Below are positions 50,968 to 63,703 of a DNA stretch of 64,000 nucleotides, one piece after another. Below the pieces are notes generated by a model. It was not told the origin of the DNA and did no database searches. It saw only the letters and a program-made list of their open reading frames with translations. The translations under genes and the position numbers were made by a program. The DNA comes from Gnetum montanum (Eukaryota; Streptophyta; Gnetopsida; Gnetales; Gnetaceae), in contig MNCI01002192.1 of assembly GCA_015680685.1 (NCBI GenBank), positions 49,007-113,006 of the forward strand, written 5' to 3'. Positions within the stretch are counted from its first letter, which is position 1. Each line of letters begins with the position of its first letter.

Positions 50968-51400
50968 TGATGATGCATGATATATTAGGGAACTTCGTTG
51001 ATGTAGCCCTATCAATGAAGCCTCATTTACGCATCCCCATTTAGGCATATGTGTGAATGAAAATGCATTGATAAATTAATGGGCAACACATCTTAGATGC
51101 ATTGACATAGCCCAATTGATGCATCCTTGTCAATGCATCCTCGTCACTATAGTTAAATGCATTAACACATCCCTATCAACACAATGCTTGTATTTGCCTA
51201 TAAATATGGAGCACCCACTATGTATTTAACACCATTTGGTCAGTAGTGTAGCCAAAATCTTGTAGTTTTATTTTGTAATCCTAGAGAATAGTTAGTGAGT
51301 GTTTGTAGTGTGGATTTGAGTTAATTGTACATATTCTTATTAATCCCAAGATGAATGAAGTTATTTCTTTGTTAAGCAACACAAAGTGGTAGCAATAGAA
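50968..51400 (+). repeat. Partial 3' LTR of element E
   Basis: TGATGATGCATG start after a polypurine tract. U3 repeats TGATGCATCC/TCAATGCATCC words (51040-51180), followed by TATAAATATGG at about 51201. It loses similarity to other LTRs near 51300-51400. No intact CTTTATT/AATAAAG pair. Confidence 0.6.
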
Positions 51401-51929
51401 GATTAGGGAAGTGTTGGCGGTGGTGTGGATCATGGGGGCTTCTAATCAGTATGAATCCCATGAAAATGCAAAGAATGGATAAGAATCTTCCTACCATAAT
51501 TGGCAATCCATGTCTAGAATTTGGATCACCCAAGGAATAGTGTAGGTCGAGCTCTCAAGGCCACCATTAATGGCAAACTCAAACATAGGAGCGAGAATCA
51601 ATGGTCTTCTTCATCTAGAAGTGAAATTTTTTACTCAAATAATGTATTATTTGCTAAAGAATAAGATTCTCTCGTCCAAATTATAGGTATATATTATAAA
51701 TATATAACTAAGCTAGAATCCTCTTTCTTATAAATATATAACTAAGCTAGAATCCTTTTAGGTAGAGAATAGGTTAATTCAACATTAGTTTTTCTTCCAT
51801 AGAGAATACAACTAAGATCATCTTATACAAACAAAAGGATATCCTCAATTTGCAACTCCTTCAAGTAGATCTCTACTTTGTTATAGGTGTCAATCCCATT
51901 AAGGATGGGCCGCCACATCTCTCTTTCTT

Positions 51930-53990
51930 ACTAGAGTTGCTGGAGGGCTTCATTCACTTTTTCTTTTGCCATCTAGATTTTTTTTTTCATTAATTTCCTT
52001 TTGCAAGACAACCTGGTCCCTGTAGTGTTCTTTACTTTCTCAAATTTGAGGGCTTCATTCTTCCAAGCAATGATCTCAATGGTAGATGTTTATCACAAGC
52101 TACATACCTCCTCCATTGATAAATTATGATTCTCTGTGGCCAATTTTCTCAATTCAGTGTTGACCCTAGCAGGCTGCTCCTGTTGTTGATGAATGAATTC
52201 TTACATTTGTTCTCTTTGAGCATCAACATTTTGCAAGCGATGATTTCTTGTGGTCACTTCTTCATTCTCTTGGTGCATTTGATTCAAGTCCTTTTTGATG
52301 GAATATGTTTTAGCTTTTGCTATAGACTTTCTAAAGATGGCTATTATTGCTTCCTCAGCTTTTTCGAAATCATTCTTGAAGCTATTTGATGGCTTCATTT
52401 CTTGTCATTGTTGAGTTGAGCATTGCTTTTTTTGCAAGTTGGGCATGAAATTTAGCAACCTTCATAGCCAAGCATTGATTTTTCTCTTGGGGAATTTCTA
52501 GTTGCCCTTCCAAGATGATGCATCTACCCCTTGTATTCAGTAGTTCTGACTAGGTTGCAATGATGTTCTCTAGGAGATCAAAGATGTCTAAAGTCAGTTG
52601 CCTAATTCCTACTAGTCGTTCCATCAACTATTTGTGCTAGGCTACATTCAATTTTTCATTGACCATGCCTGCAGATGTCTACACATCTTGAAGTGAAAAT
52701 GCATATGGTATAGATGTCACAGGTTCATTCAGTGCTTTAGCTACATGGTCAACTATCACTTCTACTGCTATCTCCTATCCTTGGTGCTGCATCAGTTGCC
52801 TCTTCACCTTCCTCTGACTTCATTGAGAAAGTGGCAACATTCCTAGAGATTTTTGGGAATATATGGTATGTTTCTAGTGACACCATCACCTCTTGAGCAT
52901 TGGGATTTAACCTCAAAGGTAGCTACATTCTTTGGGCAAAGAAAATGGGCCTACCCCTCTCCATCTAGCTAACTGTTTGGGCCACCTCATTAAGGTGACT
53001 CATCACTGGGCGATACACAGATGGATCTATCCCACTTATTCATGCTTGTTGCTCTTGTTCACTCAAGAGCTATTCTCAGATTTAATGCAGATACTCAATG
53101 ACTATGTAGGCCTCTAGTGTTGTCTACTAAGTGGGTGGTGATGGTAGTAGCTCCTCTTCTTAAGTGGTTGTTGGCATCTTATCTTTCATGATTTTTGCCC
53201 ATGAGGCCAAGGGAGCATGCCTGAGAGCATCATTATAATACCAAATAGTGACTACCCTTTTGCAAAATTTTCTGATAAGGCACAGAAAGGGTAGGGTTTT
53301 CCTTCCACATTCATTCTCCCTAAAGTGTTTCTTGATCTACAAATAAATCAATTTTGGAAGGTTAACAAGAAATTTCCCACTTAGAGTGGTGTATGCTCAG
53401 GCAGAGAAAGTAGTCACCTTGCTTAGCCTCACTGTTGGGTTGAGGTGATAGGCTGCAATCTTAAAATAAATATGCTCCACCTGTGTGAGTGCACCATACT
53501 CCTTATATTCTACCCTATAGCATTGTCAGGTCCATTTCCTTTTTTCCTTAGGATCACCTTTTGTTAATATTTATGAAAACCTTGTTCCAATGTTTGGCAA
53601 CCCTAGTGCCTATGCAATAGCTTCTACCAAGTAGGACACTTGAATGTCTTTGATTTTTACAATGGACTGTGGTCTTCAACTACTCCAGAAGACATAGGTC
53701 TCTTCCATGTACCATTCCCCACTGGACATGATGACTAGCCACATGGGAGAGGCTTGCAATTTTTTTTTTCTTGACATCCTCTGAAGCTTTCTCCAAAAAT
53801 GGCCTAAAGTTTATCTCTTGAACAACTAATCTTTGGATTTCTTGAGACTTCATGATGTCTAGGTAGGCTTAAGTCAAAGTGACCTCATACCTTGGCACAA
53901 GTTGAGGTGCTTCTCCTCATTGGGATTGTTTTGTAGGCACTTCTTCCTTTAGAATCTGTCAAATAGATTTCACTTCAGGCTCCTCACAAA
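51930..53990 (-). pseudogene. Unidentified decayed coding region with a coiled-coil C-terminal half
   Basis: Minus strand. Between about 53900 and 53200 a globular part is readable through stops (IQRLVVQEINFRPFLEKASE, YKEYGTLTQVEYIYFKI-like, TTLSGKFLVNLPK). From 52640 to 52400 one frame stays open for about 75 codons with one stop (LVGIRQLTLDIFDLLENII, CLAMKVAKFHAQLAKKAML). After a frameshift, 52398-52201 reads as charged helix (NDFEKAEEAIIAIFRKSIA, NQMHQENEEVTTRNHRLQ). I do not recognise the family. It resembles the extra ORFs beside pol in large plant gypsy elements, and the coiled-coil type recurs at 44920-45180 on the other strand. Confidence 0.5.
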
Positions 53991-54087
53991 GAGGTCACGT
54001 TGCATGGGTTGCCTCTTGTTATTCTTGGCCTTGTTCCTATTGGCCCCTTCTAGCTCCAGGTCACTTCTCCTATGGTTGTGAAGGTTC

Positions 54088-54148
54088 CCCTTCCTATGAA
54101 TGTTTTTGTTTGGGTGTCATCTATGAATGTTTTTGTTTGGGTGTCATC
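54088..54148 (+). repeat. Short direct tandem repeat (28-bp unit, two copies)
   Basis: CTATGAATGTTTTTGTTTGG followed by GTGTCAT occurs twice in direct succession. Confidence 0.8.
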
Positions 54149-54149
54149 T

Positions 54150-54880
54150 ATAATCATAATAAGACCATGGATTGGCAAGCGTTATGTAACCTTAAAATAA
54201 TTTGGATACATTAACTCTTGAGGGTAGTTACACTTGGCTAAGTTGTGATTATGGCTAATTTAATTAACTCAATTATTATTTTTATTTATGCATTATCATT
54301 GATAAATCATCCCGAAGGTTGTTGGAAGGGTTAATTGTCGAAAGAGTTGATATTTTTATGTTATTAAGGTTACTAACCCTTGGGGGGAGGTACAAAAAAT
54401 TTTCAAAAATATTATCAGAAACCTTAAGGTTTCTGGCCCCCACGATAAAGATCTTACCCTTGGTAAGTGCAAGATCAAAAAATGGAGTGATTGGGACACA
54501 GGATTTGCAAGTGATGGGCTCTGGAAGGTTTTGGGCTTTGAAAAATTACAAAAATTCCCTGTGTTATGAGAAAATTGCAAAAAAATTGAAAGTGTCCAAT
54601 GGTATATATAGTATTTTTGCAGTGTGTCAATGAGGCATCATTGCCAGGGCCTTGTCAATGTAGTTGTTGACCATTGTTGACTTTGGTCAAACTTTCAAAA
54701 TACAAGGAATGTTTTGGTGAAATTAGGGTCAAATGAAAGCTTAGAATACCAAGAATAGTATGAAATCATGAAAAGAGGAAATTGAAGTTCATAAATTTGA
54801 AAAATGGAGAAAATTTGATTTAATGGATGAATGCAATGAAAGATTGAGCATTGAGCAGTTTATGTAATGGAAAATATGAC
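54150..54880 (-). mobile_element. LTR-like promoter segment
   Basis: Minus strand shows TTGACAAGGCCCTGG and CCTCATTGAC words like those of LTR D, followed by TATATATACC (complement near 54602-54612). The segment follows, in minus orientation, an element tail (55740-54900), so it is probably a 3' LTR start. Ends are not defined. Confidence 0.45.
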
Positions 54881-54899
54881 ATATAGGATTGTAGCAATG

Positions 54900-55740
54900 T
54901 TAAAGGTAAGGAACCTTAACTTATCAAGGCAAAAGCTATGCAAGTGGGTCCTCCCCATAGCAGGCTCATCTAATTTTTGCCCTTGCATAACCTCAACTAA
55001 GGAGTCCGTTGACCCCATTGTCGATTTAATGATCATGACAAGTTAAGGATCAACTAGAAAGAATGCACTCAAGAATCCCAACACATTAGACTAAGACATA
55101 GAGCATAACATAGAACTCAGCAGTGAGGTGAATTATGGTAGCATGGATGGATAATAGAAAAGGTGGAATCAAGTTCCAAACTGAGCTCATAAGAAGTCAC
55201 TTGTGAAATTTGTGGTTAAAATGACCCAAGAAGTCCCATCCTCAGTCCAGACCAAAACCATCCACTTTCAGTGACTTTGCATCATCAGTCTAAGACTAGT
55301 CCACCCACTCGAGACACAAGAGTGCTTCCACAAAACAACCACCATTACACAAAGAGAAGAAAGAAGAAGTAGGAATAACAGAAAGGGCCTTAGTTAGAGG
55401 GGACTGTCAAGCATAGGTGCATGTTGTTTAAGTCCCATAACCAGTGCTTGTGGCCCTTTTATTTATTCAATGGGTATGCTTTAAATTCCCATTATTATTT
55501 TTTATTTTTAAATGGAAACCACACCATTTATTTATTCAATGGGTATGCTTTAAATTCCCATTATTATTCTTTATTTTTAAATGGAAACCACACCATGTGA
55601 AGACTTATTCATGTCAAAGGGATGTGCTTTGAATTCCCATCATTTGTTTTTTGTTTTTTTTCTTTTTGAATGATGGGAACCACACCATGCAATGACATTA
55701 TTTGTCTTCCTATCATTAGGTGGTATGGAACGATAAGAAT
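54900..55740 (-). other. Inverted copy of an element tail with a 69-bp tandem repeat
   Basis: Complementary to parts of 24800-25400 (for example the AGTGACTTTGCATC and TGGGTCCTCCCC segments). 55458-55526 and 55527-55594 are near-identical 68-69 bp copies containing CAATGGGTATGCTTTAAATT, with a diverged third copy to about 55690. Confidence 0.7.
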
Positions 55741-56940
55741 TCTACAAAAAACACTCAAGCACTCATGTAAGAAGAAGAGTACAAAGAGTATTGAGTTCCC
55801 TTGAAGTCAAACCCTTTATAAACCTTTGGATCCTACCTAATTCTGAAACTACCAAGGTCACCAATTGATTAAAAGTTTCTTTAATGAAAAGGGACCTCAA
55901 ATTCCTGTATGAATTAACTATATGCAGAAGCAGCATAAAAAGTGGATTAACTATATGCATTAAAACTAGATTAACTATCTGTATGAATAAGAAACTCCAG
56001 CAGAACACGTAACTTGAAGTTTCCAAAATCAAGAGCATTATCCTATTAAGCTTAGTCAACAAGCAACGTAGCACGTGAGAAAGTGTATTACTCTTAATTA
56101 TCAACACTCTAAACGTAAAAAACAGTCTTGTTAAGACCCAACAAAATTAATCAAGTTTACAGTGGAAGTAATGATGAGAGTTGCCTGTTGGATAGGTTAG
56201 AGCTTTATTTGCAACTTATTGTTCAGCAGAGCAAAGGCAACAAGTTATTATTGAGTTACAGCACCATTTCTGCCATTTTTTCTTTGTATCAATAAGATGA
56301 AACCCCAGTTACACCAAAATCACATAAAGCAAAAACATTCGAGAGGTATTTGAAGAAGAGTTGATATGAAAAAATTGCAAAATGATCCGCGTACCATATG
56401 TACGGGTACGGTGCGCAAAGGTCTAGCTCTTCGTAGAGGCCAAATGTAATTGAAAGACAATTCATGTAAACAGATCCATAGTGTTGATGATGATGAAGAA
56501 CATGACTAACAATTTAAATTCGATCTTATTCCATATAGTCTTTCTTTATACACTGATATACAAAAATTCTATTATGTTGCATGGCTAGAAGGAACAATGC
56601 TCAGCTAGATTTGTTGGAGTCGTCTCAGATTTTCTTTTCCCAAATTTTGAAATGTGGAATTTAACTTAAGGTGCTCGTAGATAGAGTTAGATTTTCGTAG
56701 TTCCAATTTGAAAAAGTTAAATGCAAGTTTCCGATCGTCAGAGAAGATGTGCCAAGCTTAGATTCAATCATTTCATCAAACATCATAAAACACTTTCCAA
56801 AGATTATTTTGTGCTTCTCTATGTGCTGGGAATTAGAAGCTACTTGCAACAACAGAACTGTAAATAGCCTAGAGGGTTTTATTTCGTGTTCAGATACCGG
56901 ACGGAAGGTTAAGCTCACACGTGGAAGGAGATGTATTCTG
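55741..56940. other. No gene seen; 3' flank of the phytoglobin gene
   Basis: Open frames on the minus strand (55763-56107, 56661-56918) do not resemble known proteins. A small ATTAACTATATGCA word repeats at 55913-55975. It may include host intergenic DNA. Confidence 0.4.
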
Positions 56941-56948
56941 TTAAGTTA

Positions 56949-56954
56949 TTTATT
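56949..56954 (-). terminator. Poly(A) signal of the phytoglobin gene
   Basis: AATAAA on the minus strand, about 93 bp beyond the stop codon; the first canonical signal downstream. Confidence 0.6.
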
Positions 56955-57046
56955 ACAGAAATGTTCGAAAACTGGGCAGTGATTTTGGGGATTAACAGCT
57001 CTGTAACATGGAAATACCACCAAAGTCAGTTAAGCATGATCCAAAT

Positions 57047-58252
<1,206 letters not shown>

Positions 58253-58411
58253 GTTTTGTGCTTTGAAATTAGGGGAAAAAGCTGTTTTGTTGGTCCAAAC
58301 TTCAGCGGAAGAAGCCTTTTAAAGCAAGGCTTCGCTGGTACGGTGATCTGGTGAAAAGCATCTTGTGCACTGGTTTTGACGTAAAAACAAGGTGCGCGGC
58401 TCTGGATCTGC

Positions 58412-58422
58412 ATTTATTAATA
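58412..58422 (-). promoter_or_regulatory. Possible TATA element of the phytoglobin gene
   Basis: Minus strand reads TTATTAATAAATG, about 160 bp before the predicted start codon. No better TATA word lies closer. It would put transcription start near 58385, downstream of the out-of-frame ATG at 58413. Confidence 0.35.
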
Positions 58423-58455
58423 AGTATTTAGAAATTGGGCATCGTCTTCTGTAAC

Positions 58456-58737
58456 AGCAGTGGCTGTTGGAAGAAGCCAAAGGTCACATTCGGAAGCAGT
58501 GTGTGATTGGAGTACGTAAGTTGACAAGCAGTGGCTGTTGGAAGAAGCCAAAGGTCACATTCGGAAGCAGTGTGTGATTGGAGTACGTAATTTGACAAAA
58601 ACTCAAGAATGTCTGCCACGAACAACCTCACAAAACTCAAGAATGTCTGCCACGAACAACCTCACATTCGGAAGCAGTGTGTGATTGGAGTACGTAATTT
58701 GACAAAAACTCAAGAATGTCTGCCACGAACAACCTCA
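58456..58737 (+). repeat. Compound tandem repeat in the phytoglobin upstream region
   Basis: A 71-bp unit (starting AGCAGTGGCTG) is present twice, 58456-58526 and 58527-58597, differing at one base. A 34-bp unit (AAAACTCAAGAATGTCTGCC...) follows twice, 58598-58631 and 58632-58665. From 58666 a third copy of the end of the first unit plus the second unit follows. Each long unit carries a TACGTA palindrome and a TTGACA word. Confidence 0.9.
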
Positions 58738-58739
58738 GA

Positions 58740-59159
58740 AGTATGCCTTGGCTATGCATATTGCCACTTGTGTGCATTAAAAGTTCAAGTAAAACAAACA
58801 GTATAATCAACCTTATTTGCGGAGGGAAGTAGGCGTATTACAGGGATGGCCTCTCTTAGAGTTGGAATGATACGAGAAATATTGTGACGTTTTGTTCTTT
58901 ATTTTAAATAATATCTAAGTTTTGAAATTTGCCAAAAATTATCTACCCGATGGTGGTGCAGGTGCTAGCTCTCTTACGTTGGAATCTATAACGGTCTATT
59001 TTGTATTCTTTTAATTTTGTCACGTTCTTATTTACCATGTAAATTACTATAACCGATGCATAAGAGGGTGCAACTATATCAAAAGATTAAGTTTGTGGGA
59101 ATTTATATGAAAGAAAGGGGCGTTTTCATGTGACCAAGTCAAGTTGTATCAAGGCATTA
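58740..59159. other. No recognisable feature
   Basis: Spacer between the promoter repeat and element G. No coding or repeat signature found. Confidence 0.4.
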
Positions 59160-59995
59160 TAATGAATCGTGTTTTGTGAGGCCTTGATATCGGGTATGTG
59201 CTATCACAACCTAGATAACGATATCGATATCGTAATTTCTATGTAGGCCTATAAATACCATGTTCGGGCGCACAGGAAAGAGAAGAGTCGGTAAGTGTCA
59301 CTATAGAGTCTTCTTGTTAGTTTCAATTTGTTTCAGTTCTTTCCCAGTGCATGCCTGTAGCGTAATGATTGTAATTGTATGGAACCTTTATTCGAGTGTG
59401 ACGTACTTGGACACGCACATGATTTACAATAAAGATCGAGATTACTCCATCATTGCAGCATTTACTTAGTTTTTAATTATTTAATTGTCATTGTTATTTA
59501 TTGTTTTCTTAGTTCATATTTCTTTATCGTCATTTACTATTCCTGTTGTTAAATGCAGAATGAGTATGACTTAACCACAAACATTGAAGCGTAACTACTT
59601 GGTAACCCAGTAACGTATTTAGGAGTGCTCAAGTAAGGTGCGCTTGGTAATCCCAAAAGTAGTTCATGAGGTCCAAGATGCGTACGAATGATTAAGGACG
59701 GATGCTCATTGCACTTAGGTTAGCTTAGACTTCATTTCCTATTGCTTATTAGTTTAATCAAGATTATTTTCCATTGTCTCTAGGAGTAGCCTAGTGTTAG
59801 AAATCATATCATACACCTCACTCTAGACTAAACCATACATGATAAGCAAATACTAGTCCAAGTGGGAAGACAGTGAACTACGATCAACGTGTAACTATCT
59901 AGATACCACAACTAGTCCGTCTGCAGAGTTCGACCGGTTTGTGTGTGAACACTTGTATTCATATGGTTGAGTGTAGGGGTACCTCGCCACTCATC
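59160..59995 (+). repeat. 5' LTR of element G
   Basis: TAATGAATCGTG to CTCATCA. It contains GATATCG words (59187-59236), TATAAATACC at about 59252, CTTTATT (59386-59392) and AATAAAG (59428-59434). Confidence 0.82.
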
Positions 59996-60014
59996 ATTGG
60001 CACCAGTGCCAAGG
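59996..60014 (+). promoter_or_regulatory. Primer-binding site of element G
   Basis: TTGGCACCAGTGCCAAGGA abuts the LTR end. It is the least altered version of the site also seen in element C. Confidence 0.65.
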
Positions 60015-60128
60015 ATGATGCTAGTTATTTGGATTAGTTACATCATCCAAGATCGTTGTAACAAAGCCTTAACAATATATCTTTTAGAAAGAAGTAATTG
60101 CAAATAAGTCACACACAAATTCACAACA

Positions 60129-62214
60129 ATGTCTCTATCACAAGACCATGATAACGCAACAACTATTAAGGCAATTCATTGGAGAACCAACGAATTATAT
60201 GATGATGAAGATGAAGTTTGGAGTACTCAATCTCATGCAGGGATCCCCTATGTTCATGAACACCCCAACGGTATTCAAGGACTCTTGTCATCCAACTCTG
60301 ACACTCCTTCGATGTTAGGTCATAACATGGATGATCATTTTTCAAGGGGTTGGCATAGAAATAAAAGTCAAACCCACGGGCAAAGTCAAGAATGCCAACA
60401 TGAAGGAAGACAACATCATCTCAACTCACAAATTCATTACCTAGTGATGATGAACCCCTACTAGCCACTAAGAGCCTAATGCATATACAAAAGGCTATTC
60501 GAATATCCCACAGGCATCACAAGGAAAGTTGTCTCCCTAGGCTTGATTTAAATAACTTTCCCAAGTTTTCAGGAGGCTATGATTTAGATCTGCAACATCA
60601 TTTGCAAGCCTTCTATGATGCCTGTGCATGGAACAACATTGATAATGGATGGCAAAGACGTAAGCTCTTTCCTATGACACTCGTTGGCCAAGCAAAAGTA
60701 TGGTATAGGTATTTAAAACCAAAATCAATTTGATGTTGGCCGACAATGGTAGAACTCTTTAATGAAAGATATCAAACCTATGCCAAAGTGTCAGCCTTGA
60801 GGAGACAAATCCAAGAGTGTAAACAAGGGCAACATAAACCCTTGGACATGGCCTTGAAAAGATATTATTCATTGTTAAACAATTGCCAAGGACATGGGCT
60901 CTCTGAGGAGAGGCTAATGTACCACATCATGGATGGGCTTCATAATGAATCAAGGGAGACCCTAGGGATGTATGCCCCAGGACAACTATATGAGCTATGA
61001 ACCCACCAATTCCAAGAGGTTATTAAGCGGGTAGCAAAGAAGAAGGAGAAATAGCTAAATGGGAGAATGTTGAGAGATTTCAACAGGACCAAAATCTTAA
61101 AATAGTAAAGGTCCATGATCATGAAGAGGAGAAATCAACTTACCTCAAGGAGGTGGAATCATCTTTGCCAATACTACAGTCACCAGATGAAATTGAGGCA
61201 AGGATCAATAAGATGACAAAATGGGTACATAAAAAATGCAGAGAATATGCCAACATTATTAAAGGTGAAACTATGCCAAATCAAGAAATAGGATAGGACA
61301 CCACGCAACAATCAGAACGAAGGGTTGAAGAAAATAAGAATAGGAGCTCAACTACCAATCATATGTATTAATGTAATGTTTGCCTTTATAATCATCCCAA
61401 GGGCCAACGCCCCATCTTGTCACATTTACATGAGCATTGGGGAGGAATGCTACATCTAGATTTCGTACAAAAATACTAGGTTCAACCACAGTGGCAAAAG
61501 CCCCAGTCGTGGGGGAGGCCACCACCAAACAAACCATACCCTTCGTATGTCCCGATGCCAAATATTTATTATGTTCAACACCCTTTTTCTCCAACCAGAT
61601 CAACATCCTCTATCTCACCACATTATTATCATTCTCCTAAGTACTATCAACCCATGTCCTCTCCAACAAGATCACCACCTCATGTTCCTTGCACTTCTCC
61701 TCACCCTCAATATTCTCATCATTCACCTCCTTCTACATCACCACTAGTTGTGCCAAAAGGTTTTGCACCACAACACCAACCCACGAACATTACTTGTGCT
61801 GCTATTGTCAATAGTAGTGGAGATCCTCCACAATGTCAAAAGCATCCCTTCTTTAGGCATGACCGTAGAAAGAGACAGCGCAGTTTTGAAATCACTGCAT
61901 CCTCCAACTCAACACAAGTTCAATGCTGTGGTGCATTTGCCTCCTCCAACTCAACGCCTCTTGTTACCTTATCAAGGCCACCAATCAACACTCTAACAAC
62001 AATACAGCCCAATGAATATAACCACATAGGGAGACATATTGATCCTTGCATACCATCTTTCAATCACGAGTGCTATAGTGGGTCAACTCCTTATCACATG
62101 GCCACAGCTTATAATTTGCCCCACTATGCCAACTTTAATCGAGTGTGTAAATCCCAAGTTGGGTACATTCCAGTCACCACCTCAAAAGACACCCAGTGGT
62201 TTGGATATGACTAG
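60129..62214 (+). CDS. Gag of element G (nearly open; stops and frame changes)
   Basis: ATG 134 bp after the LTR. An N-terminal acidic/His-rich part (60129-60464) ends in a stop. The capsid then reads with only two stops (at about 60731 and 60998): LDLNNFPKFSGGYDLDLQHH, FYDACAWNN, LFPMTLVGQAKVWYRYLKP, VELFNERYQTYAKVSALRRQ, YYSLLNNCQGHGLSEERLMY. The Cys/His segment CNVCLYNHPKGQRPILSHL follows at about 61377-61433, then a Pro/Ser/Tyr-rich C-terminal part open for 219 codons (61555-62214). Gag would form the particle of the element. Two or three frame corrections would be needed, so the present copy is not intact. Confidence 0.8.
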
Positions 62215-63680
62215 ACTCTAATGTTTCCAACATGCAAGGATCTGCTTTTTCCATTTATTAATTCTAACCATGCTCAAAAGTTTAGTTATGGGGGATATCC
62301 TCCATTCTAACAAGCAGAATTAGTAAATGTGTTTTTTTTTTTACAATTTTTTGTTTTCCAGTTTTTCATTTTCGATTTGTTGTTTTATCTTTTTATGGGT
62401 AATCTCATCTATGAATAAAACACTCATGTGACTTGTTGGTTGAGGTGTTGTTTTATGCTATCAAGTCTTAGGTGATTACTTATCTGGACAGTAAGCCCAC
62501 AACACCCCCCTCCCCCCTCCACCCATTCTATTAATATGAGGTTCTACTTTGGGAATGATGATATTATTATCATCATTAAAACTTAAAGTAATTTTGTGCT
62601 CATGATGCCCAAAGTGAAAAATGATGGATTAAGAGGGAATGGCCAGGGTGTGACATCAAGGGAACTTGTGGATTCTCTTTGGTGACATTTGTAGGTGCTA
62701 TCAGGTAGCCTAGTTGTACTAAGATCCTTGTAGATCTAACAAAAAATGGGAGTAAGAGTAATAAAGGCAGTCAACAAAGAAACTCAATGCTATTTTCGAG
62801 GTTCCACTAGAAAGACATGCATCCATGCTTGAAGGTTGGTAGCTTTTACCATTCACTATTGGAAAGGACAAAGTGCCAAAGTGGCTAAAAGAAGAAGAAG
62901 AAGAAAAAACAACATGCTGCCAAGCAATTCCAAAACACTCATTCCTTGGACAAACTACCAAGTGACTGTACACCTTGTCATCATGGTGCTCTTATGGTTT
63001 TCCATCATTGGATGAAACAATTTGATGTCACTGATTGGAAGAATGGACTTGGTCTTGATTTTGGAGTGATGGGCTAATGACACATTAATCATGCCCTACA
63101 TTTAGAATTCACTATGCTCAGGGTCAGTTACCTCATGTCCTAATCTCTACAATCTCTTCTACGATTTGCCTCATCTCCCTATTCATGTATTTTTGACTTC
63201 TATCTTGTATAACATAGAATTCATACCTCATCATGGTGGTATCTACATGTGTGTGTTTTGTGGAACTAGTGTGGATTGCATTTAATCCTTTTAGTGCCTA
63301 TGAACATTTTTAGGTGTGGTTACGTAAGGGCATGATAGGTAGGAACCTACTTTGGGGAGGAACCACTTGTGTAACTTTTGTAATTTACACTCTTTGCACA
63401 TCACCACATCATCTTACACCCTCCAAGTCTTGCATTGCTACAATTATCTTTTCTTTTATCATTATTTTAAATTCCAACATTCCTATGCACCATAACATGT
63501 CCTTTTTCATCATCCTATTCATGAATTTCATTGTCAAATTCCACTTCATTACACTTTTGGTGTCTTTAGGTCTCTTTGACATTACCATAGACCCTTCAAT
63601 TCAACCTTAAATCCTTCATTTCTAACCTTAGAAATTTGAAAATTCATCAATTTTGCCAAGTACCCTATTTTCAAAAGGAC
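62215..63680 (+). other. Non-coding 3' tail of element G; no pol
   Basis: Directly after gag comes the T-rich tail start (about 62330) and then sequence like the tails of C and E. No protease, RT, RNase H or integrase motif occurs between gag and tail. 62960-63380 matches, in opposite orientation, parts of 54900-55330. Confidence 0.7.
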
Positions 63681-63681
63681 A

Positions 63682-63703
63682 TGATATCGGGTACCCGATA
63701 TCA
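63682..63703. promoter_or_regulatory. Perfect 22-bp palindrome with GATATC arms upstream of a TATA box
   Basis: Arms TGATATCGGGT and ACCCGATATCA form an uninterrupted palindrome. It is followed by GATATTGGG, ATCGGGTAC and AATATC words to about 63748 and TATAAAAC at about 63753. The layout matches U3 regions of the GATATC-group LTRs, but LTR ends were not found. Confidence 0.75.

Noticed and set aside
55763-56107. 114-codon minus-strand open frame downstream of phytoglobin
   Set aside because: Leu/Ile-rich chance translation of AT-rich DNA with an internal short DNA repeat; no homology recognised.
58428-58806. Short open frames on both strands in the phytoglobin upstream region
   Set aside because: They are produced by the tandem repeat; the peptide repeats simply mirror the DNA units.
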